Below are positions 13,701 through 23,292 of a DNA stretch of 64,000 nucleotides, one piece after another. Made by a program: the position numbers and the translations under genes. Each line of letters begins with the position of its first letter. The stretch's first letter is position 1. Location of the stretch: NCBI RefSeq assembly GCF_035046505.1, contig NC_089822.1:103424659-103488658 (forward strand), given 5' to 3'. Origin of the DNA: Tiliqua scincoides. Taxonomy: Eukaryota > Chordata > Lepidosauria > Squamata > Scincidae. The notes under the pieces were generated by a model. That model saw only the letters and a list, made by a program, of their open reading frames with translations, did not search any database and was not told where the DNA came from.

Positions 13701-16700
13701 AATGCTGACTATTGACTGAATTTGAAGCCTTCATACATTCACAGTCACATCTCCACACAAGCTAGCAACCTGAAGCTTCTTCCTAGGGCTGACTTCTCAA
13801 GTCTCCTCAGAAATCCTAAGACACAAAGGGTACAACCTTGGTGGGCTAAAGGGCTGGTGCCTGGCAGATCAAGGGTTACTCTCTGAGCACTGCCAATGCT
13901 TTTATTCTGTCTGTGATATTGCATTGACTGTAAAAGCCTGTCCTACACTGCCCTACAAGCCAAGGATATTTTTGTCCCTGAGGTTCAAGATATGCTGGAA
14001 AAACATTCATCTGCTATCAGGTCCCAAAACAACTCTCCCCAGTCCGTGAAAGTGAAGGTTATGCGCTCCATGGTTATACTTGGGGCTTGGGACTGCATGT
14101 GCTTTATATCAGGGTGTTCTCCAACTTCTAGAGGCCCTGAATTGTTCAACCTTCAAGGAGTCAACTGTAGCAATTCAACTCTCAAATCCTAACAAAACTT
14201 TAACAAGGCATTCCCCCAAAGCAAGACACTGACCCTATCTTGTCACTGATTTAATAGGAGCAGGTTGCCCCTGGTAAATAGGTGTATGCAAGAAAGAAAA
14301 CGGTCTTAAATCCAGAAAGCATTCCATGGAGCTTACATCTATTTTTGTAATTAATTCCATCTGTTTTCATGTGCCTTATTAGTTTTGGGTCATTGTCCCC
14401 CATTGCTTGTGATCTCCACTTAGTTGCTGCCATTTTGTTTTCCCACAAGGCTCTGCATGTTGCATCAGTCTGGGGGGGGGGGGAGAAAATGATGGCTGCA
14501 ATTTTCTTCACAAAGCTCTGGGACAATGGAACATTCAGGGCATTATGGGAAAACAATGTATTGGTGCCAAAAGGTACTGGCTGTGGCAAATTCTGTCAAC
14601 TCTGAAAGAAGTAACCCATCCAAATGAATCATGGATGTGATAATGAAAATGAACATCTTTGGAGCTCTTGTCTTCATTCTGGAATAAATGAAAATTCAAC
14701 CAAATGGGGCTCTTACAGCCCAATCCTGAACTGCCTGGCTAGCGTGGCTGCAGCGGCACCAAGAACGGCTGCTGCCGCATCCTGTGCGCCTCAACCTGCC
14801 TTGGGCGGCACCTCTGGAGAAGGCGACTTTCATCCCCTTCCCCCGGGTAAGAGAAGCAGCCCTGCAATGGGGCTACTCACTTTACCGCCAACCAAAAGGT
14901 GTTCGTGTAGGGCGCTGAGCCTCACATGAATGCCTTGGATCCGGTGGAGCAGAGCTCCATGGGACCCGCCTCCCTGCCTCCCCCCGGCACGCCTCCCGCC
15001 CATCCTCTCTCCATCCTCCCCATGCCTCCCCGGAACACCTCCTTCTCACCCTCTCCCCACCCCCACTTACCATGCAGCGGCTCGGCGGTCTATGAGACCA
15101 CCAAGCAGCAGAGGATAGGTGCCCACCTGGCACTAGCCCAGCACTGGGCTAACATGGGTGCTGGCCCGGTGGTAAGCCTCACAGATGTGACTTATGGCAT
15201 GTTTGCAACTGTGCACTCCGGCGGAAAGCCACAGCACTGAGCTCAGGATTGGGCTCTCAATGGTTATGCAGTTTTCTCTTATATCTAGCCTAAATATAGT
15301 TGATCCTAGTCAACGAGACTAGTTGGTTCTAGTTCTGCCCTCAGAAACCACAGAAAGGTCTCTTCTTCTTCTGCATGACAGCTCTTCAGATACTTGAAGA
15401 TAGCTATCATATCGCCCCATAGTCTTCGCTTCTCCAGGCTAAACATACCAAGCTCTTTAACCATTCCTCATAGGACTTGGTTTCCACACCCCTCCCCATC
15501 ATTGTCACTCCTTCCCTGAACCCACTCCAGCTTTTCAATACCCTTCTTCTTAACATGTGGTTTGGGTTCTAAGCTCTTCCACGCCTTCTCTTTGGAAAAT
15601 TGCAGAAGACTTTTGTATTTCAAAGAGTTAGGGGTTTGCACATGTTCTTCCTGATGGTAAGGAAAGCTCTTTCAATGCTTGGTTAAAGTTAAATTGACAA
15701 GTCATGTTCAGTTGTCTTTTTTTTTGCACCTGTTACAGGTCACTATTTATTAAGAAGATGCCTCCATTGCTGGTTATCATATCATGAGATATTCTGGACG
15801 TCAGTCCAAGTTCAAGCACCTAGACGAGGTCACATTTCAGGGAGTTGCATCCTATACAGGCATCCCCCCTTATCCACAGGTTCCATATCTGCTGTTTTAA
15901 TTAGGCTGCAATCCTAACCACACTTTCCTGTGAGTAAGCTCCATTGAATAAAATAGGACTTACTTCTGGTTTCTTAGACTGGACTTAGATCTGGTTAGGA
16001 TTGTGCACTTAGCTGAAGTTCTCAAATTTCCCCTCATTGAACTCGACTTGCCTCTCTTTGTTTGCAAACACTTTGCAAAAGAAAGCTTCCCCCCCCTTTT
16101 GCTTTGGAAAATGAATCAAAGAGCATGAAACTAGACTTGCAGTTGATATATGCAGAACTTGAGCTCAGTTGACTGCTGTAAGTTGGCCTGAGAGGATCGT
16201 AGCCTGTGCCTTTCATGAGCCAATAGACAGCCAGTCTGAGTGTCTGAGCCAATAGTTATGAAATTTTGTCTGAGCCAATAGGCTCACTTGCTGCGTACCT
16301 TGTAACAAGCCCTTGAGAGCTGGAGGACCAAATGGAAAACTGCTGCAGGAGAGAAGGCTGAAGTACCACTGGGGGAAAGGTAGAGGCTGCTGTCTGCAGA
16401 GCCACTGAGGCTATAAAAGGCTGCACCAGCACAGAGAGCTCAGGGACCACCAGGGAAGAGCTGCTGTGAGGAGTCTTGGAGAGTGAGCTCTACAGAGGAA
16501 GAGAGACCTTCAGGGAAGAGGCGCTGCAAGGAGTGAGCTGGGAGAGACCAAGCTACAGAAAGGAGCCCCTAGGAGAGCCTCTGAGAACCAGGGAACAACC
16601 ATTCAGCCTTTGCCTCAAGTCCTGCTGCCTTGAGCCTGCCTCAGGTCCTCAGGGAATTTGGAACGAGGTCATTTTGATTTGTTTGGTTCAGGTTCCATTC

Positions 16701-19700
16701 CTCCTAATAAAAAGCCTTAAAACTTAGCTTTGGTGTCAGTGGTCTCTTTCGATCCTGCATAACAGTCTTGTAGACTTGTAGTGACCTCACTGTTGCTTCC
16801 TCCAGCATTCCTCTAGCAGCTGCAAATCTAGGTTCTTGCGGTCTGCTTCCTTTTCCAAAACAAATGGAAGAATAAGCTGCCTTTAGCAAAGTATTTGCAA
16901 ATGAAGAAAGGTGAATCATGAGTGTGATGAGGGAATTTGAGTAGGATTTGTTATTATCTTTGGTTTTGGGTATCGATGGTAGCAGCAGGAATGTATTCCC
17001 TATAGGTACTGGGGATGCCTGTACTTTAGTCCTTGAAATTAGGATCCTTTCTGTATTTCTGTATTTCCTTTCTGTATTTCTGTAATTAGGATCCTTTCTG
17101 GTTTGGAAAGGATGACTGAAGGTATGCCATACCCATTACACATGAGAGGAATGCATCTGTATTGGGAGAGTAGCAGGTATTCAGGGATTCTACCACTTTA
17201 AAAGATATCGGGGGAGGGGGAAAATGGACAAATTAAGCCCAATGTGCTGGCACATGCCTTTGGTGCCATGTCTGTTTTTGGAGACATAACCCACAGCCCA
17301 ATCCATCCTAATGCCCAAGCAGTGATGGATGCATGCTGCCATGGCTATGCTGCTCCCTGGCTCCAGGCTTCCCATTGGTTCCCTGCAGTGTCTCAAAGCA
17401 CTTTATGGCACTTTTGCAGCATTCCACACCAGTGGAACACACATTCCACCAGCACTGCCTTTAGTATAGATTGGGCCGCCAATATATCATTCTGTTTGTT
17501 TGGAGGGATTTTGCTTGTGCAAGTCTGATAAATCCAGTTTCTGTCTTCATTCACCCATTGGTCTGTTCCTTGTTCTCTGTATCCACAAAGGACCTTCTGG
17601 CCATATAATTTCATAGGCCGTTTTTATGGGATTCTGTCAAAGATTCACTAACCTCAAAGGCCCCTTCAAAGTTCTTTACTGGCAGGCTTGCAGATGATGA
17701 GAAATTGTTGCGGATGTCATCCCGCCTCTTACCAGGGTATGGCAGATCAACTGTGAGCACCAAGGCCTGGAAGCCCAGTGCTTCTACCCGCTGCACCAAC
17801 CGCTCTGTGAGGTTCCTCTTCTGGAGAATGTAGAGCTGGAACCATCGGAAACCTGCAGGTGCAGCAGCAGCTATTTCTTCCACAGAGCAAGAGGAGTAAG
17901 TACTGGCAATGTAGCAGGTATTCATGGCTTCTGAAGCTTTAAAAGATAAAGAGGTGAGGAGAAACAGTTTAAGCCCAATGTGCTGGGCTGTTGCCTTTGG
18001 TCTATGGTTAATGTTTGTTATTCTGTACAGAACAAGACTTTTAATGCACCTGTGGATGCCAGAGTTAGAGTGACAGGAGAGGAGGAATTTGGGTATGTAC
18101 AGAAATGCACAATTAAAGTGGCTGAGGCTGCAATCCTGTATATACTTACCTGGGAGTAAGTTCTAGGAGAGTTAGTGGATCTTATTTCCAAGTAGACATG
18201 CCTAGGATTATGCTGAAGCTCTCTATTTTGGTGAGATGTAAAATCTTTCTTGTAGGACTGAACTCAGGAGAAACCATTCTGCTAGGTTCCCGTAGAAGCT
18301 GGCTGTGCGCAGTGCTGACTGACTGGCTGTTGGGTTACCAGCACTGACTGAAGCTATTCCCTTTTTTTAAACTAGTAAAAACTATTTTCTCCACTAGTAA
18401 AAAAAAACTCAACACACAAAATGATTCTGATTGTTATCGTTTTAAAACAAGGGTGGCCAATCTTTTGACTTTAGGGTTCCTGAGCCTTTAACAATTGTGC
18501 AGAAAAGGGAATTTCAGCGGGTATAGCTTGTCATCTATGAGATGAAAAGTTGCACCTGCTGAAATTCCCTCTTCTACACAATTGTTAAGGCCCAGGAGCC
18601 CTAAAGTCAAAAGGCTGGCCATTCCTGTTCTAAAACATGTGAATGCCTTTGCTTTACAGTAATTACAATTACCGTATATGTGGTATTAGAGACAGTGGGC
18701 ATGTCAACTCTGATTGAACCTATTCCTGGAGATTTTTCCCCCTGCACAATGTAATACCATCAAGCTAAGGAGGAAGCTCTGTTAACACCCCCAGAACTGC
18801 TTTCAGTAGTTACCTAGACAGCAATGTTGATTCCTGGAGAATCCAGGTCAATCCTGGAAGTTGGTAACACTTCTGCTATCACAAAGTCATCTCCCTTCCT
18901 CTTTGGAGCAGCATTTCAAGTTTTAAGAATTAGATTGGTTTAAAAAAAAAAAAAAAAAAAAGCCAAGGTGGTCCCCAAAGAACCAGTTAATTGGAAAAGC
19001 ACAGTAATTTTCTTTCTGTTTTTAAAAACAGTCTACTTAAAGCATGGGTAGGAAGGACAGAGGAAGAAAACACCAGTGCTAAGTATGTAGGTCTGAGGAA
19101 TAAAGGCAGGGAGAAACTGAGAAACATCTATGCTGGTTCGTGTTTGTATGAACACTTGTATGCACCCTTAGAAGCTTGCAAGAACAAAATACTATGAAAG
19201 CATTAGAGGGAGATTATTGAAAGGGAGTACTAATGCAGACACAGGAGGAGGACTTTTAAAATAAGAATGTGGTATGAGCCTTTCAACATTTAGCACTTTC
19301 AGGTCCCACTGATTTTAATAGTACAGGTGAGCTCATTCAGAACTCTTTCCCACTTAAATCAATGGGATTTGAAGGTGCCTATCATTTTCTTGATAGTTTA
19401 ATAAGAACAAGGACTTACAAGGTGAAAAGAGAAATATCTCACCGAACAATCTTTAAATGCATGACAAGATGTGATGGTGGTTATATATAGAAGAGTTGTT
19501 GCCCAGTCCTATCCCCCACTTGTGCTGGCAGAGCACGCACTCTGCTGGCACAGGCTGTCGCAAACATTCTTGTGAAGTATGTTGTTCCAGTGCACCAGTT
19601 AGTAGCACTGGCAGGAAGACCTGCACTGTCCTGCCGGCACTAGTGCAACATGTGCCGGGGCAGGTAAGCCAGTGTGGGAGGTGGAAGGGGAGGGGAAGAG

Positions 19701-22623
19701 GGTGGTGATGGGTGGCAATCAGGACATTCAGGCAATCAGAACAGGTGAGCAAATTGGGTCTGGGAAGGGGTGGAATTGGCAGCGCATGCCATATTCCCCC
19801 CCCCTTCCCTTGGCCTGATCTGCTGATATAGGGCACGTGGACTTGCATGGCTATTTACCAGTCGCAGGTCCAAGTTGCCCCATTGCGGTAGCTGGGAAAT
19901 ATAGATTTTTTTGGGGGGGGGGGGATATAGATCTGTTCTTTTAACAGGCTACTATGTATATGCTTTTAACAATGATCGTAAATGGGACTTACTCCTGGGT
20001 AAATGTGGGTAGGATTCAGCTGAGGATTGTTAAAAATTTTCCTGCTTGATGATGTCACTTCTGGCCATGACATCACTTCCAGTGGGTCCTGACAGATTCT
20101 CATTATAAAAAGTGGATCCTGGTGCTAAAAGTTTGAGAATGAATCTATTACAACTGTGAGCATGCAAGTAAGGCAAGGGTGACCTGCCATGAACAAATAT
20201 AAAAGGCGCTTAATCTGAGGCTGCAATCCTAAACACACTCCTAAACTTGGAAGTAAATCCCAGAAAGGCGCCCTCAGCTGTAATACCCCTGCAAATTCTG
20301 ACTTCCTTACTGAGCTTTGGCAGTCTTCAGTCAGTAACGTAATGACCTGATCACAGAAATCAGCTTGCAATAAGTATTCCTTTGTTTTGTTGGAATTGGC
20401 TTGCTACGCCATCTTATCCTCTCCCTTTATTCTGAAAAAAATGTTTTAATAGATTACTTGTGCTTTTCACTGGCTGTTAGATTGAACCCATGCTTCAGTG
20501 AAAGTGACTAGATAGATGGCTGGGTTTCACATCCTTTGTTGATCAAGCCAAATTAAATCCAGGATAAGCCAGAACTCAGATACATACAGAGGGAGGTGTG
20601 CCAAGCCTGAATTCATGGCCTCTCGTGGCTTGTGCTGTTTTTTCGGTACCCAGATAATTCAATCTAATGTGCTGTTGGAGGCAACTGTTAATGAACAGTT
20701 CTTGTCATGGTGTTGAAAGGTCATAGATCCCCCCTTCAAAGTCTACTCTCCTTCCAGACAGTCTCCAAACTTACAACCGAATCCGAACTAGCATTTGCAC
20801 AGCCAGGCCACCTGGCCTGTACTGTATTCAGCATTAGTTGAGAGCCAGCTAGAAGTCTCCTCGGGGAAAGGGAATATTTTCCTCCTTGTCTCAGACAACT
20901 CTGTGGCTACTCGGGTCTCTTTCAGCTGCACAGGTGGCATAATTCTGAATGGCCTCATGTAGAGCTGCCTAGCCCAGGAAGGAGGTTAGCATGCAGAGTA
21001 GGAGGCCTCTGCTAATCCCATCAAGGAGCTGCTTGATGTTTCCATTGTAATTTAAAATGTCTACCTTTTGGTACTGGGGAAGAGATTCTGGCATACCTCT
21101 AGCTGTGCTCAGCTCTCCATCAGGCCAAGCTAACTTGTGGAAACCAGTGGGAGCGATCCCCACAGGGAAGCTGATTTTAGTGCCAAGGATTGTGGTCTTC
21201 GTGTCCATTGCGGACATATCCCGCAGCATTCGTGGCCGGAAACGGATTCTGGGAAAATGAGGAAATGACACAAGAAGGCTGGTGAAATCGTGTCTTTCTG
21301 GTTAGAGCCCACTGGAAAACCCAAAGAACTTCCAAAAGAAACTCCTCCATTCTGACGAGCAGGTTTCTCAGGTATTTCTGATTACGGGAAACATCACACA
21401 GTTGGGTTTTTGAAATTAACTGAAGCAAAATAAGGAACCAAACAGCTGTAAAGATGTACACAAACCAACATGTTCTGACATGTTCCACCATTTGGAAAAA
21501 GGAAAAGTACATTTAACTGTAGAATGTAATGTTTACATTGTGACTCAAAAGTGAAAAATGTAAGGAAAAGTGGGCAGGGGTATGGGGAATGTGTCTTTCC
21601 AGATGTGTTTTGCTTTTTTATTTTTAACGGCTGTGTGGAAGAGACCTCCTTGAATATGTAACCTCTTCCCTATTTAGAGATGTTCACTTATACATACTTC
21701 ACATGTTAAGACCATCCCTCTTTATCCATATCAAGATTTTTTATATAGACATTTGGGAATGGTGGGGGTGGAGAAAAAAAAGATCAAAGCCCAAATCTGA
21801 ACCAGTTTTTCAGCTGTGATATAGCTCTGCCAATGGGGCATATGCTGCATCCCGCAGTTGGGGGGCAGTCATGGAGGCCTCCTCAAGGTAAGGGAATGTC
21901 TGTTCCCTTACTTTGAAGCTGCATTGCCCTTAGGTCGATACTGGAAAGTTGGTTAGGATTGCGCCCCAAGTCTCTCATGGAGGCCAGTTCTACCTCTCAT
22001 TTTACCCAATGATTATGCCTGTCACTGAGCTCTGGTGACAGAGAAGTGAACGAATTTGCCTCACATGCCAATGAATGAGTTCCTGGAGGCTGAATTGAAT
22101 TTGGGATTTTTCTGCCTTGGTAGGAGAGAGGAGCAGAAGGGTCATCTTTCTCAGGTGTGCTCTTGCAGGCTTTAGGGACCCTTTGAGCACTAAGCATGGC
22201 TGAAGTGGAGGCGCCCTCCATGTGAAATGCACTGTCTGATGGGCAGCACATCCCCACGCTTTCAAGGCACATACATTACCCTGTTACAGTGCATCCGTTT
22301 TTGTGCTGGGTTACTCCACTTTATTTATGAGATTCCAAAATATCTATCACGTTCTTCACCCAGGCCTCCTTTTAGCACATATTGTTTTTGGGGCCAGGCA
22401 TTAATTCCCTTTTGTTGTGTGTGAGAACTTAACATAGTACCTCTTGGATGTCCACCCTCACCTGTCCTTCAAAGATGAGCCTCTCATTGTACCTTTTATA
22501 TGCCATCAGGTTGTCATCCCGGGTACAACATTCATCGGCACCAGCTGCAAAAAAATCCCAGCTGGCCTTGGGAAGATGTACTTTAGCATAAGCTTCAAAG
22601 TCTGACAAGCAAACCAAGGCCAT
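4646..22623 (-). CDS. HAO2: 2-hydroxyacid oxidase 2 (long-chain L-2-hydroxy acid oxidase), 7 coding exons
   Basis: FMN-dependent (S)-2-hydroxy acid oxidase of the peroxisome: oxidises L-2-hydroxy acids to 2-oxo acids with release of H2O2. Spliced product is 355 aa (human HAO2 is about 351). Exon lengths 131+152+284+216+159+70+56 join without frame break, and every intron is GT-AG. Visible family residues by spinach glycolate oxidase equivalence: Tyr130 (WFQLY), Asp158 (TVD), Lys226 (IIIKG), catalytic His250 and Arg253 ([10 protein letters not shown]), and the FMN phosphate segment around 280-305 ([20 protein letters not shown], then GRP). Residue 24 is Phe where HAO1 and glycolate oxidases have Tyr; mammalian HAO2 also has Phe, which favours HAO2 over HAO1. 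The C-terminus SRL is a PTS1 signal. Start chosen at the ATG giving [14 protein letters not shown], aligned with human MSLVCLTDFQAHAR. Function is from family knowledge; the exon model is direct reading. Confidence 0.95.
5168..5912. mobile_element. hAT element with internal palindromes, 745 bp, HAO2 intron 6
   Basis: Termini CAGGGGTGCTCACAC and ATTGAGCACCCCTG with perfect 8-bp target duplication GTGTACAC (5160-5167, 5913-5920). At 5290-5400 it carries sequence like the CR1 3' end (AGCTTCCTGTGCCCCACAGT). At 5641-5750 an imperfect palindrome has arms of about 55 bp. At 5782-5824 a perfect palindrome has 21-bp arms around one base. The palindromes are largely built of GTCAGTTT units in both orientations. 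No transposase frame. Confidence 0.88.
6816..7364. mobile_element. long-class MITE with AGCCTAATCCTA termini, 549 bp
   Basis: Starts AGCCTAATCCTATTGTG and ends ATAGAATTAGGCT, imperfect inverted ends of the same type as other MITEs here. Interior is C-rich with no open frame of interest. A partial short fold-back MITE abuts each side (6781-6812, 7361-7425). Lies in HAO2 intron 6. Confidence 0.55.
7634..7703 (-). CDS. HAO2: HAO2 coding exon 6
   Basis: 70 bp, acceptor TTTGGAACAG, donor GTAAAC. Encodes residues 315-337 and one base of 338: [20 protein letters not shown] then ALAG. Human HAO2 has GEHGVKEVLNILTNEFHTSM here. Too short to appear as a long open frame; found by continuing the protein from exon 5. 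Confidence 0.93.
8008..8184. mobile_element. mid-class MITE, about 180 bp
   Basis: Starts CATCCTATCCAACTTTCCAG after GGCC, ends TTTGGATAGGATCTGG. Centre is a palindrome of the type AAGGTAAGGGAAT...TTCCCTTACCTT. Other copies at 21788, 32577, 37800, 54858 and 60297. In HAO2 intron 5. Confidence 0.65.
8188..8278. mobile_element. short fold-back MITE, about 90 bp
   Basis: GTGCAATCCTATCCACACTT...TACTTCTGAGTAGACATGCATAGG: the two halves are near reverse complements meeting at CCCCATTGAC, so the element folds on itself. Directly abuts the mid-class MITE on its left. Confidence 0.7.
8306..8518. mobile_element. hAT MITE (CAGCCATTTTCAACCACTG family), 213 bp
   Basis: Termini CAGCCATTTTCAACC and GGTTGAAAATTACTG. 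Flanks CTCCGAAG and CTCCAAAG match at 7 of 8 bases. Related copies at 46297 and 51297 share GTGGTGTGCCTTGTCAATTG-like interior text. In HAO2 intron 5. Confidence 0.85.
9420..9578 (-). CDS. HAO2: HAO2 coding exon 5
   Basis: 159 bp, 53 codons in phase 0, acceptor TTGCAG, donor GTGACT. Encodes residues 262-314: [40 protein letters not shown] and [13 protein letters not shown]. This is the FMN phosphate-binding end of the barrel and the best conserved block of the gene. Confidence 0.96.
10392..10535. repeat. degenerate two-unit tandem repeat, HAO2 intron 4
   Basis: Two diverged units of roughly 80 bp share ACTCCCAGCAAGCCACCAGG / ACTCCCAACAAGCAACAAGG and GGCTTCCCAAGCAGCATC / GTGCTTCCCAAAGCAGCATC. 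Confidence 0.55.
10768..10856. mobile_element. short fold-back MITE
   Basis: GGTTGCAATGCTATATGCAT...GTATTTACTTCTGAGTAGACATGCCTAGG around GCCCCATTGAACGCAATGG. In HAO2 intron 4. Confidence 0.7.
11625..11840 (-). CDS. HAO2: HAO2 coding exon 4 (active-site Lys, His, Arg)
   Basis: 216 bp, exactly 72 codons in phase 0, acceptor CTGCTTCAG, donor GTAAGT. Encodes residues 190-261: [37 protein letters not shown] and [17 protein letters not shown]. Carries Lys226, His250 and Arg253. Confidence 0.96.
12044..12396. mobile_element. hAT MITE (CAGGGGTC...GACCCCTG), 353 bp
   Basis: Termini CAGGGGTCTCTAAACCTTTC and GGGTTTGGAGACCCCTG with perfect 8-bp target duplication TATTATAG (12036-12043, 12397-12404). 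Related to but distinct from the CAGGGGTG family. In HAO2 intron 3. Confidence 0.9.
12405..14716. other. HAO2 intron 3, no gene seen
   Basis: No exon or repeat that I can define with boundaries. A run of ten G is at 14471-14480. Confidence 0.4.
14717..15255. mobile_element. long-class MITE, AGCCCAATCCTGA termini, 539 bp
   Basis: Starts AGCCCAATCCTGAACTGCC and ends GAGCTCAGGATTGGGCT, inverted over about 15 bases. A second copy is at 57352-57895; they share AATGGGGCTACTCA and near the right end CCGGCGG(A/T)(A/G)AGCCA. GC-rich interior with spurious proline-rich frames only. In HAO2 intron 3. Confidence 0.75.
15325..15545 (-). mobile_element. old CR1 LINE fragment
   Basis: Minus strand reads like the 3' coding part of CR1 reverse transcriptase: SLEKRR-type text from AGCCTGGAGAAGCGAAGACT and the preceding CTGGAGTGGGTTCAGGGAAG. 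Heavily decayed compared with the CR1 copies at 31 and 36 kb. Confidence 0.6.
15903..16012. mobile_element. short fold-back MITE with extra right segment
   Basis: GGCTGCAATCCTAACCACAC...GGTTAGGATTGTGCA, inverted ends around CTCCATTGAATAAAATAGG. Slightly longer than other copies. Confidence 0.65.
16177..16764 (+). mobile_element. LTR-like fossil, probably a solo LTR
   Basis: Shows the order expected of an LTR: three CCAAT boxes (16219-16300), a TATA-like CTATAAAAGG at about 16410, AATAAAAAGCC near 16705 and an end in TGCATAACA. Left edge is approximate; no target duplication found. Family undetermined; no internal coding part. Confidence 0.5.
17653..17936 (-). CDS. HAO2: HAO2 coding exon 3
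   Basis: 284 bp, acceptor CTTTTAAAG, donor GTTAGT. Encodes residues 95-189, including [19 protein letters not shown] (Tyr130) and [20 protein letters not shown] (Asp158, substrate and FMN side). The last third ([16 protein letters not shown]) is the variable loop before the next barrel strand. Confidence 0.95.
18126..18216. mobile_element. short fold-back MITE
   Basis: GGCTGCAATCCTGTATATAC...AAGTAGACATGCCTAGGATTATGCTG. In HAO2 intron 2. Confidence 0.65.
18448..18627. mobile_element. full-length palindromic hAT MITE, 180 bp
   Basis: The left half (CAAGGGTGGCCAATCTTTTG ... TTGTCAT) is the near reverse complement of the right half (ATGAAAAGTTG ... CAAAAGGCTGGCCATTCCTG), so nearly the whole element is one hairpin. 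Flanks TTTTAAAA and TTCTAAAA agree at 7 of 8 bases. In HAO2 intron 2. Confidence 0.85.
19498..19884. mobile_element. possible long-class MITE
   Basis: Starts TTGCCCAGTCCTATCCCCCA and ends near CCAAGTTGCCCC; contains internal GTGCTGGCA repeats. Boundaries weak. In HAO2 intron 2. Confidence 0.3.
19930..21006. repeat. left arm of 1.08-kb inverted repeat (HAO2 intron 2)
   Basis: Reverse complement of 25960-27040. The first 80 bp inspected were identical, and a 300-bp stretch at the other end showed about 17 differences, so roughly 95% identity overall. An 81-codon open stretch (20125-20370 minus) translates the same in the partner arm except at three residues; it has no known family and is not a gene call. 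Contains part of the hAT family seen whole at 55670. Inner end is about 90 bp from HAO2 exon 2. Confidence 0.9.
21097..21248 (-). CDS. HAO2: HAO2 coding exon 2
   Basis: 152 bp, acceptor TTTTCCCAG, donor GTATGC. Encodes residues 44-95: [20 protein letters not shown], then the FMN-contacting [18 protein letters not shown] segment (human HAO2 has PICIAPTGFHCLVWPDGE). Begins only about 90 bp from the left arm of the large inverted repeat. Confidence 0.94.
21788..21966. mobile_element. mid-class MITE, HAO2 intron 1
   Basis: Starts AGCCCAAATCTGAACCAG, ends GGAAAGTTGGTTAGGATTGC. Central palindrome AAGGTAAGGGAATGTCTGTTCCCTTACTTT (written here as two arms AAGGTAAGGGAA and TTCCCTTACTTT). Confidence 0.65.
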
Positions 22624-22634
22624 TTCAGAGCAAT
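22493..22634 (-). CDS. HAO2: HAO2 coding exon 1 with 11 bases of 5' UTR
   Basis: Acceptor CCCCCGCAG after a pyrimidine tract, then 11 untranslated bases and ATG at 22623-22621. Encodes residues 1-43 and two bases of codon 44: the N-terminal helix and start of the barrel ([15 protein letters not shown]). Donor GTACAA. The acceptor upstream of the ATG implies a separate 5' non-coding exon at higher coordinates that I could not identify. Confidence 0.92.
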
Positions 22635-22683
22635 CTGCGGGGGAGGGGTAGAAAAAGGACAAATATGATAAGTGCAGACAACA

Positions 22684-23065
22684 TATTATTATTATTATTA
22701 TTATTAACATATGACAATCCTGAAGCTGATGGAATAAACATAGAATAATAATAAAAAGCAGAAGGTCTTCTGAGAAAGTGGGAGATGACCTTCCTTCAGG
22801 AGGGAATTCCACATTTTGGGCATGGCCACTGAGAAAATTGGTTCTTGGCAAGTGTGTCCACATGTTGGCAAGAGGCAGAGGAGAGCCTCTCTAGCAGATC
22901 TCAGAATCCAGGCAGGCTTGTATGGAAGCCATTTAGGGGTTTCTAGATTAAAACCAGCACTTTGAATTGAGCCCAGAAACAGACTGTTGCAAGGAGGGAG
23001 TTCTGTGCTCTCAAAATCTGGCCACAGCACTCTGAACCAGGTGCAGTTTTCAAAAGCAACCTCAG
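22684..23065 (-). mobile_element. L2-type LINE 3' fragment, old
   Basis: Begins at an (ATT)n tract (22687-22705), the tail of a minus-strand element. Minus-strand text includes FSVAMPKMWNSLL, matching FSVVAPELWNILP of the L2 copy at 39.9 kb, and LGSIQSAGFN. Lies immediately upstream of HAO2 coding exon 1 and may be in its 5' intron. Confidence 0.6.
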
Positions 23066-23074
23066 GTAGAGCAA

Positions 23075-23292
23075 GGATAATGTAGTGGCTCAGGGGTTGG
23101 ACTTAGACCTGGAAGATCCAGGTTCAAATCCCCACAGCCATGAAGCTTCCTGGATATCCTTGGGTAGTCACTATCTTTCAGCCTCACCAACCTCACAGGG
23201 TTGTTGTGAGGACAAAAGGTGACAAAGTTCTACGTCTACTCACACAGTTCCTTGAAGGAAAGGCAGTATAAAATTATGAAAAATGAATAAAA
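23075..23292 (+). mobile_element. Sauria-type tRNA SINE
   Basis: tRNA-derived head with A-box-like TAGTGGCTCAGGGGTTGG and B box GGTTCAAATCC, body CTCACAGGGTTGTTGTGAGG, and A-rich end AAAATGAATAAA. The body text is typical of squamate Sauria SINEs. A second close copy is at 50625. Confidence 0.8.

Noticed and set aside
14717-15255. Proline-rich open frames as a coding exon or CpG-island promoter
   Set aside because: The stretch is a GC-rich MITE with a second copy at 57352; frames are by-products of base composition.
22686-22705. (ATT)n as a stand-alone microsatellite or CRISPR-like array
   Set aside because: It is the 3' tail of the minus-strand L2 fragment; nothing in the window has repeat-spacer structure.
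23075-23292. tRNA gene
   Set aside because: B box present but no cloverleaf with paired acceptor stem; body and tail are those of a Sauria SINE.
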